From assembly GCF_006346315.1 (NCBI RefSeq), contig NZ_VDMR01000004.1:336925-400924 (forward strand): a stretch of 64,000 bases of DNA. The letters run 5' to 3'. Each line of letters starts with the position of its first letter. Within the stretch, counting starts at the first letter, position 1. The notes beneath the pieces were generated by a model, which worked only from the letters and a program-made list of their open reading frames with translations, was not told where the DNA came from and did no database searches. Below, in pieces: positions 7,960-17,662 of the stretch. The stretch is from Nocardioides litoris (lineage in GTDB: Bacteria > Actinomycetota > Actinomycetes > Propionibacteriales > Nocardioidaceae). The translations under genes were made by a program, and so were the position numbers.

Positions 7960-8820
7960 GTGAGCAGCGACGACGAGCGTCCCGGGCCTGCCCGGGGACG
8001 CGGATCCGTGTCGACCGGCGCCGACGAGGCGCCGGTCGACGAGACCTCTCCCGACGCGGCCGTCCGAGCCGACGGCGAGCCCGAGGGCGGGGCGAGCGCC
8101 GACGCCGAGGGGACCCGGGAGAAGAAGCGGCTGCCCGTGTGGCAGGAGCTCGGCCTGCTGGTCGCCCTCGCCGTGGTGCTCGCCATCGTGGTCAAGGCGC
8201 TGTTCCTGCAGGCGTTCTACATCCCGTCGGCCTCGATGGAGCCGGGGCTGGTGGAGAACGACCGGATCCTGGTCCAGAAGGTCTCCTACTGGTTCGGCGG
8301 CGAGCCCGAGCGCGGCGACATCGTGGTCTTCGAGGACCCGGGCGGCTGGCTCGGCAACACCGAGGACGACGACCCCGGTCCGCTGCAGGACCTGCTGTCG
8401 ACCGTCGGCCTCTACCCCGAGGGCGGCCACCTGGTGAAGCGCGTGGTCGGCGTCCCGGGCGACGTCATCACCTGCTGCGACGACCAGGGCCGCATCATGG
8501 TCAACGGCGTCCCGCTCGACGAGGACTCCTACATCGCCCCGCGCCCCGAGGACGTCGAGTGCAACGGACCGATGGTGCCGTGCGACTGGACCGCGGGCCC
8601 GGTGCCCGACGGCGAGGTCTTCGTCATGGGCGACAACCGTTCCGACTCCGCCGACTCCACGGTGCACCTGTGCCTGCCCGACGAGGTCGACTGCACCCGC
8701 GACCCCTTCGTCGACGACGACCTCATCGTCGGCAAGGTCTTCGCCGTCGCCTGGCCGCTGGGCCACGCCGGCTTCGTGGGTCGGCCCGACGAGCTGGCCG
8801 ACGTACCGTCGGAGAAGTGA
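7960..8820 (+). CDS. lepB: Type I signal peptidase
   Basis: 286 residues. A long acidic cytoplasmic tail (1-57) precedes a single membrane helix (about 62-84). The catalytic serine is Ser92 in IPSASMEPG and the general-base lysine is Lys160 in GHLVKRVVGVPGD; the C-terminal box VMGDNRSDSADS is present. It removes signal peptides from Sec and Tat substrates; this window has many. A TACACT box (7948-7953) ends 6 nt before the GTG, so the transcript may be leaderless. Position between rplS and rnhB matches M. tuberculosis. Confidence 0.96.
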   Translation: MSSDDERPGPARGRGSVSTGADEAPVDETSPDAAVRADGEPEGGASADAEGTREKKRLPVWQELGLLVALAVVLAIVVKALFLQAFYIPSASMEPGLVENDRILVQKVSYWFGGEPERGDIVVFEDPGGWLGNTEDDDPGPLQDLLSTVGLYPEGGHLVKRVVGVPGDVITCCDDQGRIMVNGVPLDEDSYIAPRPEDVECNGPMVPCDWTAGPVPDGEVFVMGDNRSDSADSTVHLCLPDEVDCTRDPFVDDDLIVGKVFAVAWPLGHAGFVGRPDELADVPSEK

Positions 8821-8842
8821 CCGTCGAGCCCGCCTCGCCCCG

Positions 8843-9595
8843 ATGAGCACCCTCCCCCGCGGTCTCGCCGTACGCCGCGACGCCGGCCTCTACGGCTACG
8901 AGCGCGCCCTGCGCCGCCACGGCGCCGAGCTGGTCGCCGGGGTCGACGAGGCCGGCCGCGGTGCCTGCGCCGGGCCGCTGGTCGCCGGCGCGGCGATCCT
9001 GCCGCCCGGCCGGGCCGGGATCGTGCCGGGGCTGGCCGACTCCAAGCTGCTCACCGCAGCCGCCCGCGAGCGCTGCTACGACCAGGTCGTGCGGCGGGCG
9101 CTGGCCTGGGCCGTCGTCGTCGTGCCCCACGACGAGTGCGACCGGCTCGGCATGCACGTCGCCAACGTCCAGGCCCTGCGCCGTGCGGTCGCACGGCTCG
9201 CGGTGCGGCCCGACTTCGTGCTCTCCGACGGCTTCCCGGTCGACGGGCTCGGCGCGCCCGGGCTCGCGGTCTGGAAGGGCGACAAGGTCGCGGCCTGCGT
9301 GGCCGCCGCCTCCGTCCTGGCCAAGGTCACCCGCGACCGGATCATGGTCGGGCTCGACGCCGAGCACCCGGCGTACGACTTCAAGACGCACAAGGGCTAC
9401 ATCACCGACGTGCACGCCGCCGCGCTCTCCGAGCACGGGCCCTCGCCGGTGCACCGGATGCGCTTCGTCAACGTGCGCCGCGCGGCCGGCCTGGAGCCGC
9501 CGCTGCCGGGCCTGGCCGAGGAACTAGCCGACGACGACGGGCGGCCCGAACCAGGTGTGGACCCCGGTCGAGAAGAGCACCGACTCGGGGCGTGA
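8843..9595 (+). CDS. rnhB: Ribonuclease HII
   Basis: 250 residues. Active-site motif GVDEAGRG (Asp35, Glu36), then LADSKLL, VLSDGFPVDG and AKVTRDRIM with the remaining acidic ligands. It nicks RNA-DNA hybrids and misincorporated ribonucleotides. The last 24 codons overlap the 3' end of the convergent DUF2071 gene by 72 bp. The terminal segment (DDDGRPEPGVDPGREE) lies beyond the usual RNase HII fold, so that tail is probably dispensable. Confidence 0.96.
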   Translation: MSTLPRGLAVRRDAGLYGYERALRRHGAELVAGVDEAGRGACAGPLVAGAAILPPGRAGIVPGLADSKLLTAAARERCYDQVVRRALAWAVVVVPHDECDRLGMHVANVQALRRAVARLAVRPDFVLSDGFPVDGLGAPGLAVWKGDKVAACVAAASVLAKVTRDRIMVGLDAEHPAYDFKTHKGYITDVHAAALSEHGPSPVHRMRFVNVRRAAGLEPPLPGLAEELADDDGRPEPGVDPGREEHRLGA

Positions 9596-10339
9596 GCGGG
9601 CGACGCCCGGCAGGCCGGCGGCGGCGACGAGCTCGTCGTGCAGCCGCAGCAGCCGGGCCTCGCGCAGCGGCCACGGGGAGTGGGTGTTGGGCACCCACAG
9701 CGTGCGGCCCCAGGCTCGGGTGTGCGCGCCGAAGCGGGCGCTGAGGAAGTGCTGCAGGGGGTCGGGGTCGGCGATGGGCGCCCCCACCTCGACCACCACC
9801 TCGCTGCTGGGTCGCCCCGGTGCGCGGCGCCGTGTGCGGTAGGTGATCGTCGTCCCGGTCGGGTCGGCGGGCAGTGCGGTGTCGCGGCCGGGCACGCGGT
9901 CCATGTCGGCCCACTTGTAGGGCACCCGCAGCGCCGCGTTGGCCGCGGCCACCATGGCCAGCCGCTCGGTCTCGAGCGAGCGGAACACCACGCCCCGGCG
10001 ACCGTCGTCGTCGATCGAGTAGAGCCGCACGTTGGTCTCGAGGAACGTGCCGAGGTAGGGCACTCCCGGCGTCCGCCCGCCCAGCGCGCCCTCGGCGAGG
10101 GTGAACGGGATCAACCCGACCCAGGTGGCGCCGTCGTGCACGTCGGGACGAGTGCCGCGGGGGAGGAGCGGGGCCACGCGGTCGGGGTCGACCCGCCAGT
10201 GCAGGTAGGTCAGGTCGCGCCAGTGCTGGTGGGTCCAGGCCGGACCGTCGAGCGGCGGACCCTGGGGGTCGAGGTGCTGCTCGTCGTGCGTGCCGGCCAC
10301 CAGCCCAGGGTCCCGCAGCAGGCCGAGCGTGCGGTCCAC
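9524..10339 (-). CDS. DUF2071 (YqjF-like) family protein
   Basis: 271 residues matching DUF2071: HQHWRDLTYLHWRVDP near the start, LPRGTRPDVHDGATWVGLIPF, PYLGTFLETNVRLYS and the ending FSTGVHTWFGPP are characteristic. The fold is related to acetoacetate-decarboxylase-like beta proteins; the biological role is unknown. No signal peptide. It runs against rnhB with a 72-bp 3' overlap and is divergent from the DUF2469 gene 40 bp away. Confidence 0.88.
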   Translation of the reverse strand: MDRTLGLLRDPGLVAGTHDEQHLDPQGPPLDGPAWTHQHWRDLTYLHWRVDPDRVAPLLPRGTRPDVHDGATWVGLIPFTLAEGALGGRTPGVPYLGTFLETNVRLYSIDDDGRRGVVFRSLETERLAMVAAANAALRVPYKWADMDRVPGRDTALPADPTGTTITYRTRRRAPGRPSSEVVVEVGAPIADPDPLQHFLSARFGAHTRAWGRTLWVPNTHSPWPLREARLLRLHDELVAAAGLPGVARSRPESVLFSTGVHTWFGPPVVVG

Positions 10340-10379
10340 CCCCGTGGCCCGGCCACCGCCCGGGGCCTAGGCTCGCCCC

Positions 10380-10688
10380 ATGAGTGCCGAGGAGCTCGAG
10401 GCCTACGAGACCGAGCAGGAGCTCACGCTCTACCGCGAGTACCGCGACGTCGTCGGCATCTTCAAGTACGTCGTCGAGACCGACCGTCGCTTCTACCTGT
10501 GCAACCAGGTCGACGTGAAGGCCCGCACCGAGGCCGACGACGTGTTCTTCGAGGTCTCGATGTCCGACGCCTGGGTGTGGGACATGTACCGGCCCGCCCG
10601 GTTCGCCAAGAACGTCAAGGTGCTGACCTTCAAGGACGTCAACGTCGAGGAGCTCCAGCAGGCCGACGTCGACCCGCCCAAGCCCTGA
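10380..10688 (+). CDS. DUF2469 conserved actinobacterial protein
   Basis: 102 residues, an actinobacterial family represented by Rv2901c, always near rnhB and lepB. Conserved blocks include YETEQELTLYREYRDVVG, FYLCNQVDVK and WVWDMYRPARF. Function is unknown; the linkage to translation and secretion genes is strong. TAGGCT (10368-10373) ends 6 nt before the ATG with no ribosome binding site, suggesting leaderless transcription. Confidence 0.93.
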   Translation: MSAEELEAYETEQELTLYREYRDVVGIFKYVVETDRRFYLCNQVDVKARTEADDVFFEVSMSDAWVWDMYRPARFAKNVKVLTFKDVNVEELQQADVDPPKP

Positions 10689-10864
10689 CCGACAGCTGCG
10701 CCAGGAGCCTGGTCCCCCCGGGCCGTCGCCCTCCTCCGATCGGCCATTTCTGGGTCTAGTCCCTCCCGTGGGGGCCTCGCGCCGACCTACCCTCGGACCC
10801 GGCGGTCTCGTGACCGCGGTCGGGGGCGACGAGTCATATCTGCGTGGGGACAGGGCACGGGGTC

Positions 10865-11347
10865 ATGGTGGGACGACGAGGTCGGCGCGCGCGCGGGCGA
10901 GACAGGGACCGCGGGGCCGCGGCGCTGGAGTTCGCGCTCGTCGTGCCGTTCCTGCTGCTGCTCCTGCTCGGCATCATCAGCTACGGGATGATGCTCAGCT
11001 TCCGCCAGAGCATGAGCCAGGCGGCCACAGAGGGCGCTCGGGCCGCTGCGGTGACCATCGACCCCAGCAAGCGGAAGTCCGAGGGGTACGCCGCGGTCCA
11101 GGAGGCGCTCTCGGCCTTCGACGTGCGTTGTGACTCCGGCAACGTGGTCGTCGACGGCGCCGACGCGGGAGACTGCTCGGTCACCAGTCCCGGTCCGTGC
11201 ACCCCGGCCGCGGCGGCCGGCGTCCAGTGCGTGACGGTCACGGTCACCTACCGCTACCGCGACTTCCCGCTCGTGCCGAACTTCCCGGGTGTGGGGGTCG
11301 TCATCCCGGAGACGCTGTCCTACTCCGCCCAGGCACGGGTCAGCTGA
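10865..11347 (+). CDS. TadE-like pilus assembly / secreted pseudopilin-like protein
   Basis: 160 residues. A basic N-terminus precedes DRGAAALEFALVVPFLLLLLLG, the TadE-like segment with the conserved Glu after a short Ala/Gly run, leading into a membrane helix. The remainder is extracytoplasmic with three Cys (DVRCDSG, GDCSV, GPCTP) plus VQCVTVTV. TadE proteins assemble Flp-type pili, but no TadA ATPase, TadB/C or Flp pilin gene is in the window. The ATG at 10865 has GGGG upstream; an in-frame GTG at 10844 is the alternative. The stop overlaps the next gene (TGATG). Confidence 0.8.
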   Translation: MVGRRGRRARGRDRDRGAAALEFALVVPFLLLLLLGIISYGMMLSFRQSMSQAATEGARAAAVTIDPSKRKSEGYAAVQEALSAFDVRCDSGNVVVDGADAGDCSVTSPGPCTPAAAAGVQCVTVTVTYRYRDFPLVPNFPGVGVVIPETLSYSAQARVS

Positions 11348-13413
11348 TGCGAGCCCGTCTCCGGGGCTCGCTCGCCGCGCGCCGACGCCGTCGCGACGAG
11401 CGAGGAGCCGTCGCCGTGGTCGCGGGGCTGATGGTCGTGGTCGTGGTCATCGTCGCGGCGCTGGCCGTCGACATCGGCATGCAGCGCGTGGCGCGCACCG
11501 ACATGCAGTCCCTGGCCGACGTCGTGGCCCTCGACCTGTCCCGCGAGCTGGGCGAGCGCACGGTCTCCAGCTTCCAGCAGGCCAGCCCCACGATCGACCG
11601 GCTCGCCGCCGAGAGCCGCGACCGCAACCAGGACACCCTCGGGTCGACCCCGACCCTCGACGTCGACCTCGGCGAGGTCGGCGTCGACGGCGAGTTCATG
11701 GAGAGCACCGACCCGGGGTTCGTCCCGACCGCCGTGCGGGTCACCGCGCGCACGGACGTCGCGTTCGCGTTCGGCGTGATGGACAGCGGCAGCGCGCAGC
11801 GCGAGGCCGTGGGGCAGCAGACCGAGGACGCCGGGTGCTTCGAGATCGGCTCCTTCACCGCTGCGCTCGACCTGGGTGACTCGGCCCTCGCGCCCCTCGC
11901 CGACCTGCTGGGGCTCGAGACCACCCTCGACCTGGTCAGCTACCGCAACCTGGCGGCGGCCTCGGTGTCCCTGTTCGACGTCGCCGCGGCTCCCAGCATC
12001 GGCACCACCGAGGCCCTGCTGGCCCCGAGCGGGGTCCGCGTGGGCGACCTGGTCAGCGCGACGGCGTACGCCCTGCAGTACGGCGAGGGCGGGTCGTCCT
12101 CCGCCGTGGCGGCCTCCGTGCTGCGAGGGCTGCTCGCGCCGTCCGCGGGCCTCGACCTCGACACCCTGGTCGAGGTCGCCGACGTGGTGAGCGTCGACGC
12201 GGGCAACACCGCCGCCCTGGCCAGCAAGGTCAACGTGCTCGAGCTCATCGGCGCGTCGCTGTCGCTGGCCAACAAGAGCAGCCTCCTCGACACCCGCGTG
12301 CCGGTGGACCTCAGCGCCGTCGGCCTCGGGACGGCGTCGCTGTCGCTGACCGCGGTCCAGGGGCCGCGGTACGCGTGCGGCACGACGTGGCCCGACCCCT
12401 CCGACGAGTGCGAGGTCGTGACTGCTGGTGGCGGTGCGTGCGCCCGTCAGTCCCAGGTCCGGTTGGAGCTGCGCGTCGACCAGAAGACGCTGCCGCTGTT
12501 CTCCTCCACCGACCCCCTCGTCAGCGGCGGCATCAACGCCGTCGTCGGGCCGATCTCGCTCACGGGCGGTGTCGGCAACGCCAAGGGCGTGCTGACGTCG
12601 GTCGACAGCTGCGGGCCACCGGACCAGATCACGGTCAACGTCCGCAGCGGACTGCTCGGGGTCCAGCTGCAGGTGCCCGTGCGGGTGTCCGGGTCGGTCT
12701 CGCTCAACCTGCAGAACGTCCTTCCCGGACCGCTCCAGAACCTGGTCGGCAACGTCCTCAACCTGCCGGGCCTGCTCACCGGCATCCTCGGTGGCACCCA
12801 GTACGAGTACCGCAACTACCGGGTCACGGTCGACGTGTCCGAGGTGGGGGTGGACCTCGGAGCGACGTCACCCGGCACGACGGGCAACGACGACGCCCGG
12901 CTCGTCAGCCCGACCAACGACCGGACCGGCTCGCCCGTCAAGGTGCCGTCGTCCCCGCAGGCGCTGAAGCTCGGCTCGGTCGGCCTGCCGTCCACCTTCC
13001 TCAGCGGCCGGGTCACCGTCCGGCTGGCCTACGAGTGGCGCAGCCGCCAGGTCACCCTGCTGGGGCTCCCCGTCCTGGGCTGGCGGTGGGGTCCGACCAA
13101 CCCCGGCACGGGCCCGAGCAACGGCTGGACGTCCAACGCCGTGCAGGCCCCCCCGGGCACCAACGGCGGTGTGCTGCTGACCGGCAACCTCGCCGACCTG
13201 GCGAGCCTGCCGGCACCGCTGGGCGGGGTGGGAGCCACGGTCACCACCGCCCTGAACGGCGTCACCAACGCGGTCAACACCCAGGTCGTGGGGGCGGTCA
13301 ACGGGGTCCTCGACGGTGTGCTGCTGCGGCTGCTCGGCATCTCCGGCGCGGGCGCTGACCTCTACAGCGTGTCCCGGCCGTTGTGCGGCGGACCGCCGCG
13401 CCTCGTCGACTGA
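11347..13413 (+). CDS. TadG-like membrane-anchored extracellular protein
   Basis: 688 residues. An arginine-rich N-terminus leads to DERGAVAVVAGLMVVVVVIVAALAVDIG-type sequence: the TadG/pilus-assembly entry with a single membrane helix (about 20-44), then DMQSLADVVALDLSREL, typical of TadG-like proteins. The following ~620 residues are an extracytoplasmic, Val/Leu/Ser/Thr/Asn-rich region with low charge and scattered Cys, and no domain I can name. Translationally coupled to the TadE-like gene. It may be a surface protein exported with the small TadE-like partner. Confidence 0.75.
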   Translation: MRARLRGSLAARRRRRDERGAVAVVAGLMVVVVVIVAALAVDIGMQRVARTDMQSLADVVALDLSRELGERTVSSFQQASPTIDRLAAESRDRNQDTLGSTPTLDVDLGEVGVDGEFMESTDPGFVPTAVRVTARTDVAFAFGVMDSGSAQREAVGQQTEDAGCFEIGSFTAALDLGDSALAPLADLLGLETTLDLVSYRNLAAASVSLFDVAAAPSIGTTEALLAPSGVRVGDLVSATAYALQYGEGGSSSAVAASVLRGLLAPSAGLDLDTLVEVADVVSVDAGNTAALASKVNVLELIGASLSLANKSSLLDTRVPVDLSAVGLGTASLSLTAVQGPRYACGTTWPDPSDECEVVTAGGGACARQSQVRLELRVDQKTLPLFSSTDPLVSGGINAVVGPISLTGGVGNAKGVLTSVDSCGPPDQITVNVRSGLLGVQLQVPVRVSGSVSLNLQNVLPGPLQNLVGNVLNLPGLLTGILGGTQYEYRNYRVTVDVSEVGVDLGATSPGTTGNDDARLVSPTNDRTGSPVKVPSSPQALKLGSVGLPSTFLSGRVTVRLAYEWRSRQVTLLGLPVLGWRWGPTNPGTGPSNGWTSNAVQAPPGTNGGVLLTGNLADLASLPAPLGGVGATVTTALNGVTNAVNTQVVGAVNGVLDGVLLRLLGISGAGADLYSVSRPLCGGPPRLVD

Positions 13414-13553
13414 CCTCACCCGGCCCGGTCGCAGGCCTGCAGTCCAGGAGTCGTCCACAGGCGCCCCGCCCGCCCTCGTCCTCCACAGGCCGGCCCCGCT
13501 CGGGGGCGACCTGTCGGCGCGCGCGCCGATGCTGCCGTCATGGAGCCAAGCAG

Positions 13554-13934
13554 ATGACGCCCGGCACCCGGGCCACGGCCGCGAGCCGCACGGCCCTCGG
13601 GGCCTACGGCGAGCAGGTCGCCGTGCGCCACCTCGTCGAGGCCGGCCTCGTGGTGCTCGACCGCAACTGGCGGTGCCCCGAGGGCGAGATCGACGTGGTG
13701 CTGCGTGACGGCGACGTCCTCGTCGTGTGCGAGGTCAAGACCCGCACCTCGGTGCTCGCCGGCACCCCGCACGAGGCCCTCACCGACGCCAAGCTCGACC
13801 GGCTGCACCGCCTCGGCCAGGCCTGGGCGCGCGCCCACGGGCTGAGCCCGGAGCGCACCCGGGTCGACCTCGTCGCCGTGCTGCGGCCGCGACGCGGCCC
13901 GGCCGTGGTCGACCACGTGGCGGGGGTCGTCTGA
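13554..13934 (+). CDS. yraN: UPF0102 endonuclease-like protein
   Basis: 126 residues. Restriction-endonuclease-like fold signature: GAYGEQVAVRHLVEAG, then DRNWRCPEGEIDVVLRDGDVLVVCEVKTR, where GEID and EVK give the nuclease-type D-ExK site. The biological role is not settled. It overlaps comM (stop TGA with ATG, TGATG), conserving the yraN-comM-dprA order of actinobacteria (Rv2898c-Rv2896c). The ATG at 13554 starts the conserved domain; longer in-frame extensions lack homology features. Confidence 0.93.
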   Translation: MTPGTRATAASRTALGAYGEQVAVRHLVEAGLVVLDRNWRCPEGEIDVVLRDGDVLVVCEVKTRTSVLAGTPHEALTDAKLDRLHRLGQAWARAHGLSPERTRVDLVAVLRPRRGPAVVDHVAGVV

Positions 13935-15541
13935 TGGCCTTCGCCGTCACCCGCACCGTGAGCCTGCACGGCGCGCTGGGCCACCTGGTCGACGTGCAGG
14001 CCGACGTCTCGGCGGGCCAGGCCGGGCTGGCCATCGTGGGTCGGCCCGACCAGTCCCTGCGCGAGGCCGGCGACCGCTGCCGCATCGCCATCGTCAACAG
14101 CGGGCGCCTGTGGCCCGGCACCACCCGCAAGGTCACCGTGCTGCTCTCCCCCGCCGACCTGGTCAAGCGCGGCCCCCACTTCGACCTGGCCATCGCGGTC
14201 GCGGTGCTCGCCGCCGACGGCGTGCTGGAGGAGCCGGCCCACCTCGAGCGCACGGCGTTCATCGGCGAGCTGTCGCTCGACGGCGGCCTGCGCTCGGTGC
14301 CCGGGGTGCTGCCCATGGTGCTGGCGGCCGCGGCGCGGGGCGTCCGGCTCGTCTTCGTCCCCGAGCCGCAGGTGCCGGAGGCCTCGATGGTGCCCGGCAT
14401 CGACGTGCTCGGCGTGCGGTCGCTGGCCCAGGTCGTCGCCGAGCTCAACGACGAGCCCACGCCCGACGCGCCGCCCGTGGCCCCGATCTCGGGCGCCCGG
14501 CTGCTGACCTGGCGGGGCGAGGAGCGGCTGGAGGAGGTCGACCTGGCCGACCTGCGCGGCATGGACGACGCCAAGCTCGCCGCCGAGGTCGCCGCCGCGG
14601 GCGGCCACGCGCTGCTGCTGTCCGGTCCCAAGGGGGCGGGCAAGACCAGCCTGGCCGAGCGCATCCCCGGCCTGCTGCCCGATCTCGGGCCCGAGGAGTC
14701 GCTGGAGCTCACCGCCGTGCACTCGCTCGCCGGGGTGCTCGAGCCCGGTGACGGCCTCATCACGCGCCCACCCTTCTCCGCCCCGCACCACGACGCCAGC
14801 AAGGCCAGCCTCGTCGGCGGCGGCAGCGGCCAGGTGCGCCCGGGCGAGATCAGCCGGGCCCACGCGGGTGTCTTGTTCCTGGACGAGTTCCCCCTGTTCC
14901 GGCACGACATCATCGAGGCCCTGCGCCAGCCCCTCGAGAGCGGCGACATCACCGTCGCCCGGGCCGAGGAGTCGGTGACCCTGCCCGCCCGCGGCATGCT
15001 CGTCCTGGCGTGCAACCCGTGCCCCTGCGGCGACTGGACGTCCGACCCCGGTGACAGCCGGTGCCGGTGCAAGGCCACCGTGCTGCGTGACTACCGCAGC
15101 AAGCTCACCGGTCCGCTGGTCGACCGCGTCGACATCACCCGCCACGTCGCTGCCCTGCGCCTCGACCAGGGCGACCCCTTCCACCCGGCCGAGACCACGG
15201 CTGCCGTCCGAGCGCGGGTCACCGCGGCCCGGGCCCGCCAGCTCGACCGCTACGCCGGGTGCTCGTGGCGCCTCAACGCCCACGTGCCAGGACCCGTCCT
15301 CCGTGACCGCTGGCCGCTGACCGAGGCCGGTCAGCGGCTCGTCGACCGCGAGCTGTACGCCGGCCGGCTCAGCAGCCGCGGCGCGGTCCGGGTGCAGCGG
15401 GTCGCCTGGACGTTGGCCGATCTCGACGCCGTCGCCTCCGGCCGCGAGGTCGTCCCGGGCACCGCCCAGGCCGCGCTCGCGCTCCAGCTCCGCACGGGCG
15501 AGCCCCTCGCCGTCCGGGCGCTGCGGAGGTCGGCCGGATGA
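13934..15541 (+). CDS. comM: YifB/ComM family Mg-chelatase-like AAA+ ATPase
   Basis: 535 residues. An N-terminal Lon-protease-like fold (1-170, VGRPDQSLREAGDR, GELSLDGGLR), an AAA+ core with Walker A GPKGAGKTSL (about 231-240), Walker B GVLFLDEFPLF, and a zinc-type cluster CNPCPCGDW plus CRCKA. ComM is a hexameric helicase that drives branch migration during integration of transformed DNA. It lies between yraN and dprA with 1-bp and 4-bp overlaps, implying one operon. Confidence 0.95.
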   Translation: MAFAVTRTVSLHGALGHLVDVQADVSAGQAGLAIVGRPDQSLREAGDRCRIAIVNSGRLWPGTTRKVTVLLSPADLVKRGPHFDLAIAVAVLAADGVLEEPAHLERTAFIGELSLDGGLRSVPGVLPMVLAAAARGVRLVFVPEPQVPEASMVPGIDVLGVRSLAQVVAELNDEPTPDAPPVAPISGARLLTWRGEERLEEVDLADLRGMDDAKLAAEVAAAGGHALLLSGPKGAGKTSLAERIPGLLPDLGPEESLELTAVHSLAGVLEPGDGLITRPPFSAPHHDASKASLVGGGSGQVRPGEISRAHAGVLFLDEFPLFRHDIIEALRQPLESGDITVARAEESVTLPARGMLVLACNPCPCGDWTSDPGDSRCRCKATVLRDYRSKLTGPLVDRVDITRHVAALRLDQGDPFHPAETTAAVRARVTAARARQLDRYAGCSWRLNAHVPGPVLRDRWPLTEAGQRLVDRELYAGRLSSRGAVRVQRVAWTLADLDAVASGREVVPGTAQAALALQLRTGEPLAVRALRRSAG

Positions 15542-16674
15542 GCGCCCCCGACGATGAGCGCCTGGCCCGGGCGGCCCTCAACCAGCTCGGCGAGCCGGGG
15601 GACACCAAGATGCTCGGCCTGGTCGCCGAGCTCGGCGCGGTCCGCCTGCACCGGCTGCTGGTCGAGGAGGTCGATCCCGAGGGCCTGCGCACCGACGTGG
15701 CGCTGCGCCTGGCCGCGGTCGACCCGGCCCGCGAGCTCGAGCGCGCCGACCGGCTCGGGCTCCGCTGGGTCGTGCCCGGTGACGACGAGTGGCCCGCGGG
15801 GCTCGACGACCTCGGCGGCGCGGGGGCCGTCCAGGAGCGCGGCGGGGTGCCGCTCGGGCTGTGGGTGCGCGGTCCGGCCCGGCTCGACGAGCTGGCCCGT
15901 GGGGTCGCGGTCGTCGGCTCTCGCGCCGCCACGACGTACGGCGACGACGTGGCCGGCGAGGTCGCAGGGGCCGTCGCCCGCGCCGGCCGCCCGGTCGTCT
16001 CGGGCGGCGCCTTCGGCATCGACTACGCCGCCCACCGGGGCGCCGTCAGCGCCGGCGGGACGACCGTCGCGGTCGTGGCCTGCGGCGCTGACCGCGTCTA
16101 CCCGCAGGCGCACGCGGCGATGTTCGACCACGTCGTGCGCACCGGCGCCGTCGTCTCCGAGGCGGCCCCGGGCTGCGCACCCCACCGGGTCCGGTTCCTC
16201 GCCCGCAACCGCCTCATCGCCGCCCTCACCGGCGGCACGGTCGTGGTCGAGGCGGCCCTGCGCAGCGGCGCCCTCAACACCGCCAACTGGGCCGGCCGGC
16301 TCCAGCGCCCGTTGATGGGCGTCCCGGGTCCGGTGACCAGTGCCGCGTCGAGCGGGGTCCACGAGTGGATCCGCACCGGCGCGATGACCCTGGTGACCCG
16401 CGGCGCCGAGGTGCTCGAGCTGGTCTCGCCGGCCGGGGTGGCCACCGTCGCGCCCCTGCGCGCGGAGGAGACGGCGTACGACCGCCTCAGCCCCAAGCAG
16501 CGGCAGGTGCTCGACGCGGTCCCGGTCGCGATCGCGGCCGGCACCGAGTCGGTCGCCCGCACGGCCGGGCTCGGGCTGCGCGAGGTGCACGGGGCGCTGG
16601 CGCGGCTGCGGGAGGCCGGGTTCGTCGAGGCCGGCCCCCGGGGCTGGCGGCTCGCCGAGGAGGCTCGCACGTGA
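15538..16674 (+). CDS. dprA: DNA-processing protein DprA
   Basis: 378 residues. The DprA Rossmann domain contains [17 protein letters not shown] and [17 protein letters not shown]-terminal winged-helix region begins near [16 protein letters not shown]. DprA loads RecA on incoming single-stranded DNA. The ATG overlaps the comM stop (ATGA). With comM it forms the only DNA-uptake-related genes seen; no comEA/EC here. Confidence 0.95.
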   Translation: MSAPDDERLARAALNQLGEPGDTKMLGLVAELGAVRLHRLLVEEVDPEGLRTDVALRLAAVDPARELERADRLGLRWVVPGDDEWPAGLDDLGGAGAVQERGGVPLGLWVRGPARLDELARGVAVVGSRAATTYGDDVAGEVAGAVARAGRPVVSGGAFGIDYAAHRGAVSAGGTTVAVVACGADRVYPQAHAAMFDHVVRTGAVVSEAAPGCAPHRVRFLARNRLIAALTGGTVVVEAALRSGALNTANWAGRLQRPLMGVPGPVTSAASSGVHEWIRTGAMTLVTRGAEVLELVSPAGVATVAPLRAEETAYDRLSPKQRQVLDAVPVAIAAGTESVARTAGLGLREVHGALARLREAGFVEAGPRGWRLAEEART

Positions 16675-16702
16675 CCGCGGCTCGCGCTCCTACGATCGAC
16701 GG

Positions 16703-17653
16703 GTGACAGGTCTCGGGGACGGCGAGGGCGACGAGTCCGGCCTGCCCGAGGCGATGGCCCGGGTCCTCGGCGACTACGAGCGCCACCTCGTCTCCGAGCG
16801 CGACCTCACGCCCCACACCGTCCGCGCCTACCTCGGCGACGTGGCGAGCGTCCTCGAGCACGCTCGTCGGCTCGGGATGTCGGACCCCGCCGAGCTCGAC
16901 CTGCGCGCCCTGCGCGGCTGGCTCGCGCAGCAGCAGAGCCGCGGGAAGTCGCGCACCACCCTGGCCCGCCGGGCCACGGCAGCCCGGGTCTTCACCGCCT
17001 GGCTCGCCCGCACCGGACGCGCCCCGACCGACGTCGGAGCCAGCCTGGGCGCGCCGAAGCCGCACCGCACCCTGCCGCCGGTGCTGCGGGCCGACGAGGC
17101 GGGCGACCTGATCGCGGCCGCGGTCGCCGCGGTCGACGACGGCAGCCCGGTCGGGCTGCGCGACGTCGCCATGCTCGAGCTGCTGTACGCCACCGGCATC
17201 CGGGTCGGCGAGCTGTGCGGTCTCGACGTCGACGACGTCGACCGCGACCGCGACGTCGTCCGGGTCCTGGGCAAGGGCCGCAAGGAGCGCACGGTGCCGT
17301 TCGGCCGCCCGGCCGGCCGCGCACTCGACTCCTGGGTCCGTCGCGGCCGGCCGCTGCTGGCCACCGACGGCGCCGGCCCGGCGTTGTTCCTGGGCGCCCG
17401 GGGCCGGCGCATCGACCAGCGGGCGGTCCGCACGCTGGTGCACCGGCGCATCGCGGAGGTCCCGGGTGCACCCGACATCGGCCCGCACGGCCTGCGGCAC
17501 ACCGCGGCCACCCACCTGCTGGAGGGCGGCGCCGACCTGCGGTCGGTGCAGGAGCTGCTCGGGCACGCGTCCCTGGCCACGACGCAGCGCTACACCCACG
17601 TCACCACCGACCGGCTCCGACGGGCCTACCAGCAGGCCCACCCCCGGGCCTGA
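16703..17653 (+). CDS. xerC: Tyrosine recombinase XerC
   Basis: 316 residues. An N-terminal SAM-like DNA-binding domain ([16 protein letters not shown]) precedes the catalytic domain with all active residues visible: Arg in [12 protein letters not shown], Lys in [10 protein letters not shown], HxxR in [12 protein letters not shown], His in [13 protein letters not shown], and Tyr in TQRYTHVT. It acts with XerD at dif to resolve chromosome dimers. Position after dprA matches M. tuberculosis Rv2894c. TACGAT (16691-16696) ends 6 nt before the GTG start, suggesting a leaderless mRNA. Confidence 0.95.
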   Translation: MTGLGDGEGDESGLPEAMARVLGDYERHLVSERDLTPHTVRAYLGDVASVLEHARRLGMSDPAELDLRALRGWLAQQQSRGKSRTTLARRATAARVFTAWLARTGRAPTDVGASLGAPKPHRTLPPVLRADEAGDLIAAAVAAVDDGSPVGLRDVAMLELLYATGIRVGELCGLDVDDVDRDRDVVRVLGKGRKERTVPFGRPAGRALDSWVRRGRPLLATDGAGPALFLGARGRRIDQRAVRTLVHRRIAEVPGAPDIGPHGLRHTAATHLLEGGADLRSVQELLGHASLATTQRYTHVTTDRLRRAYQQAHPRA

Positions 17654-17662
17654 GCCCGTCGG

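Noticed and set aside
16703..17653. Tyrosine recombinase as an integrase of a mobile element
   Set aside because: It sits in the conserved dprA-xerC order with no attachment site or phage genes, so it is the housekeeping XerC.
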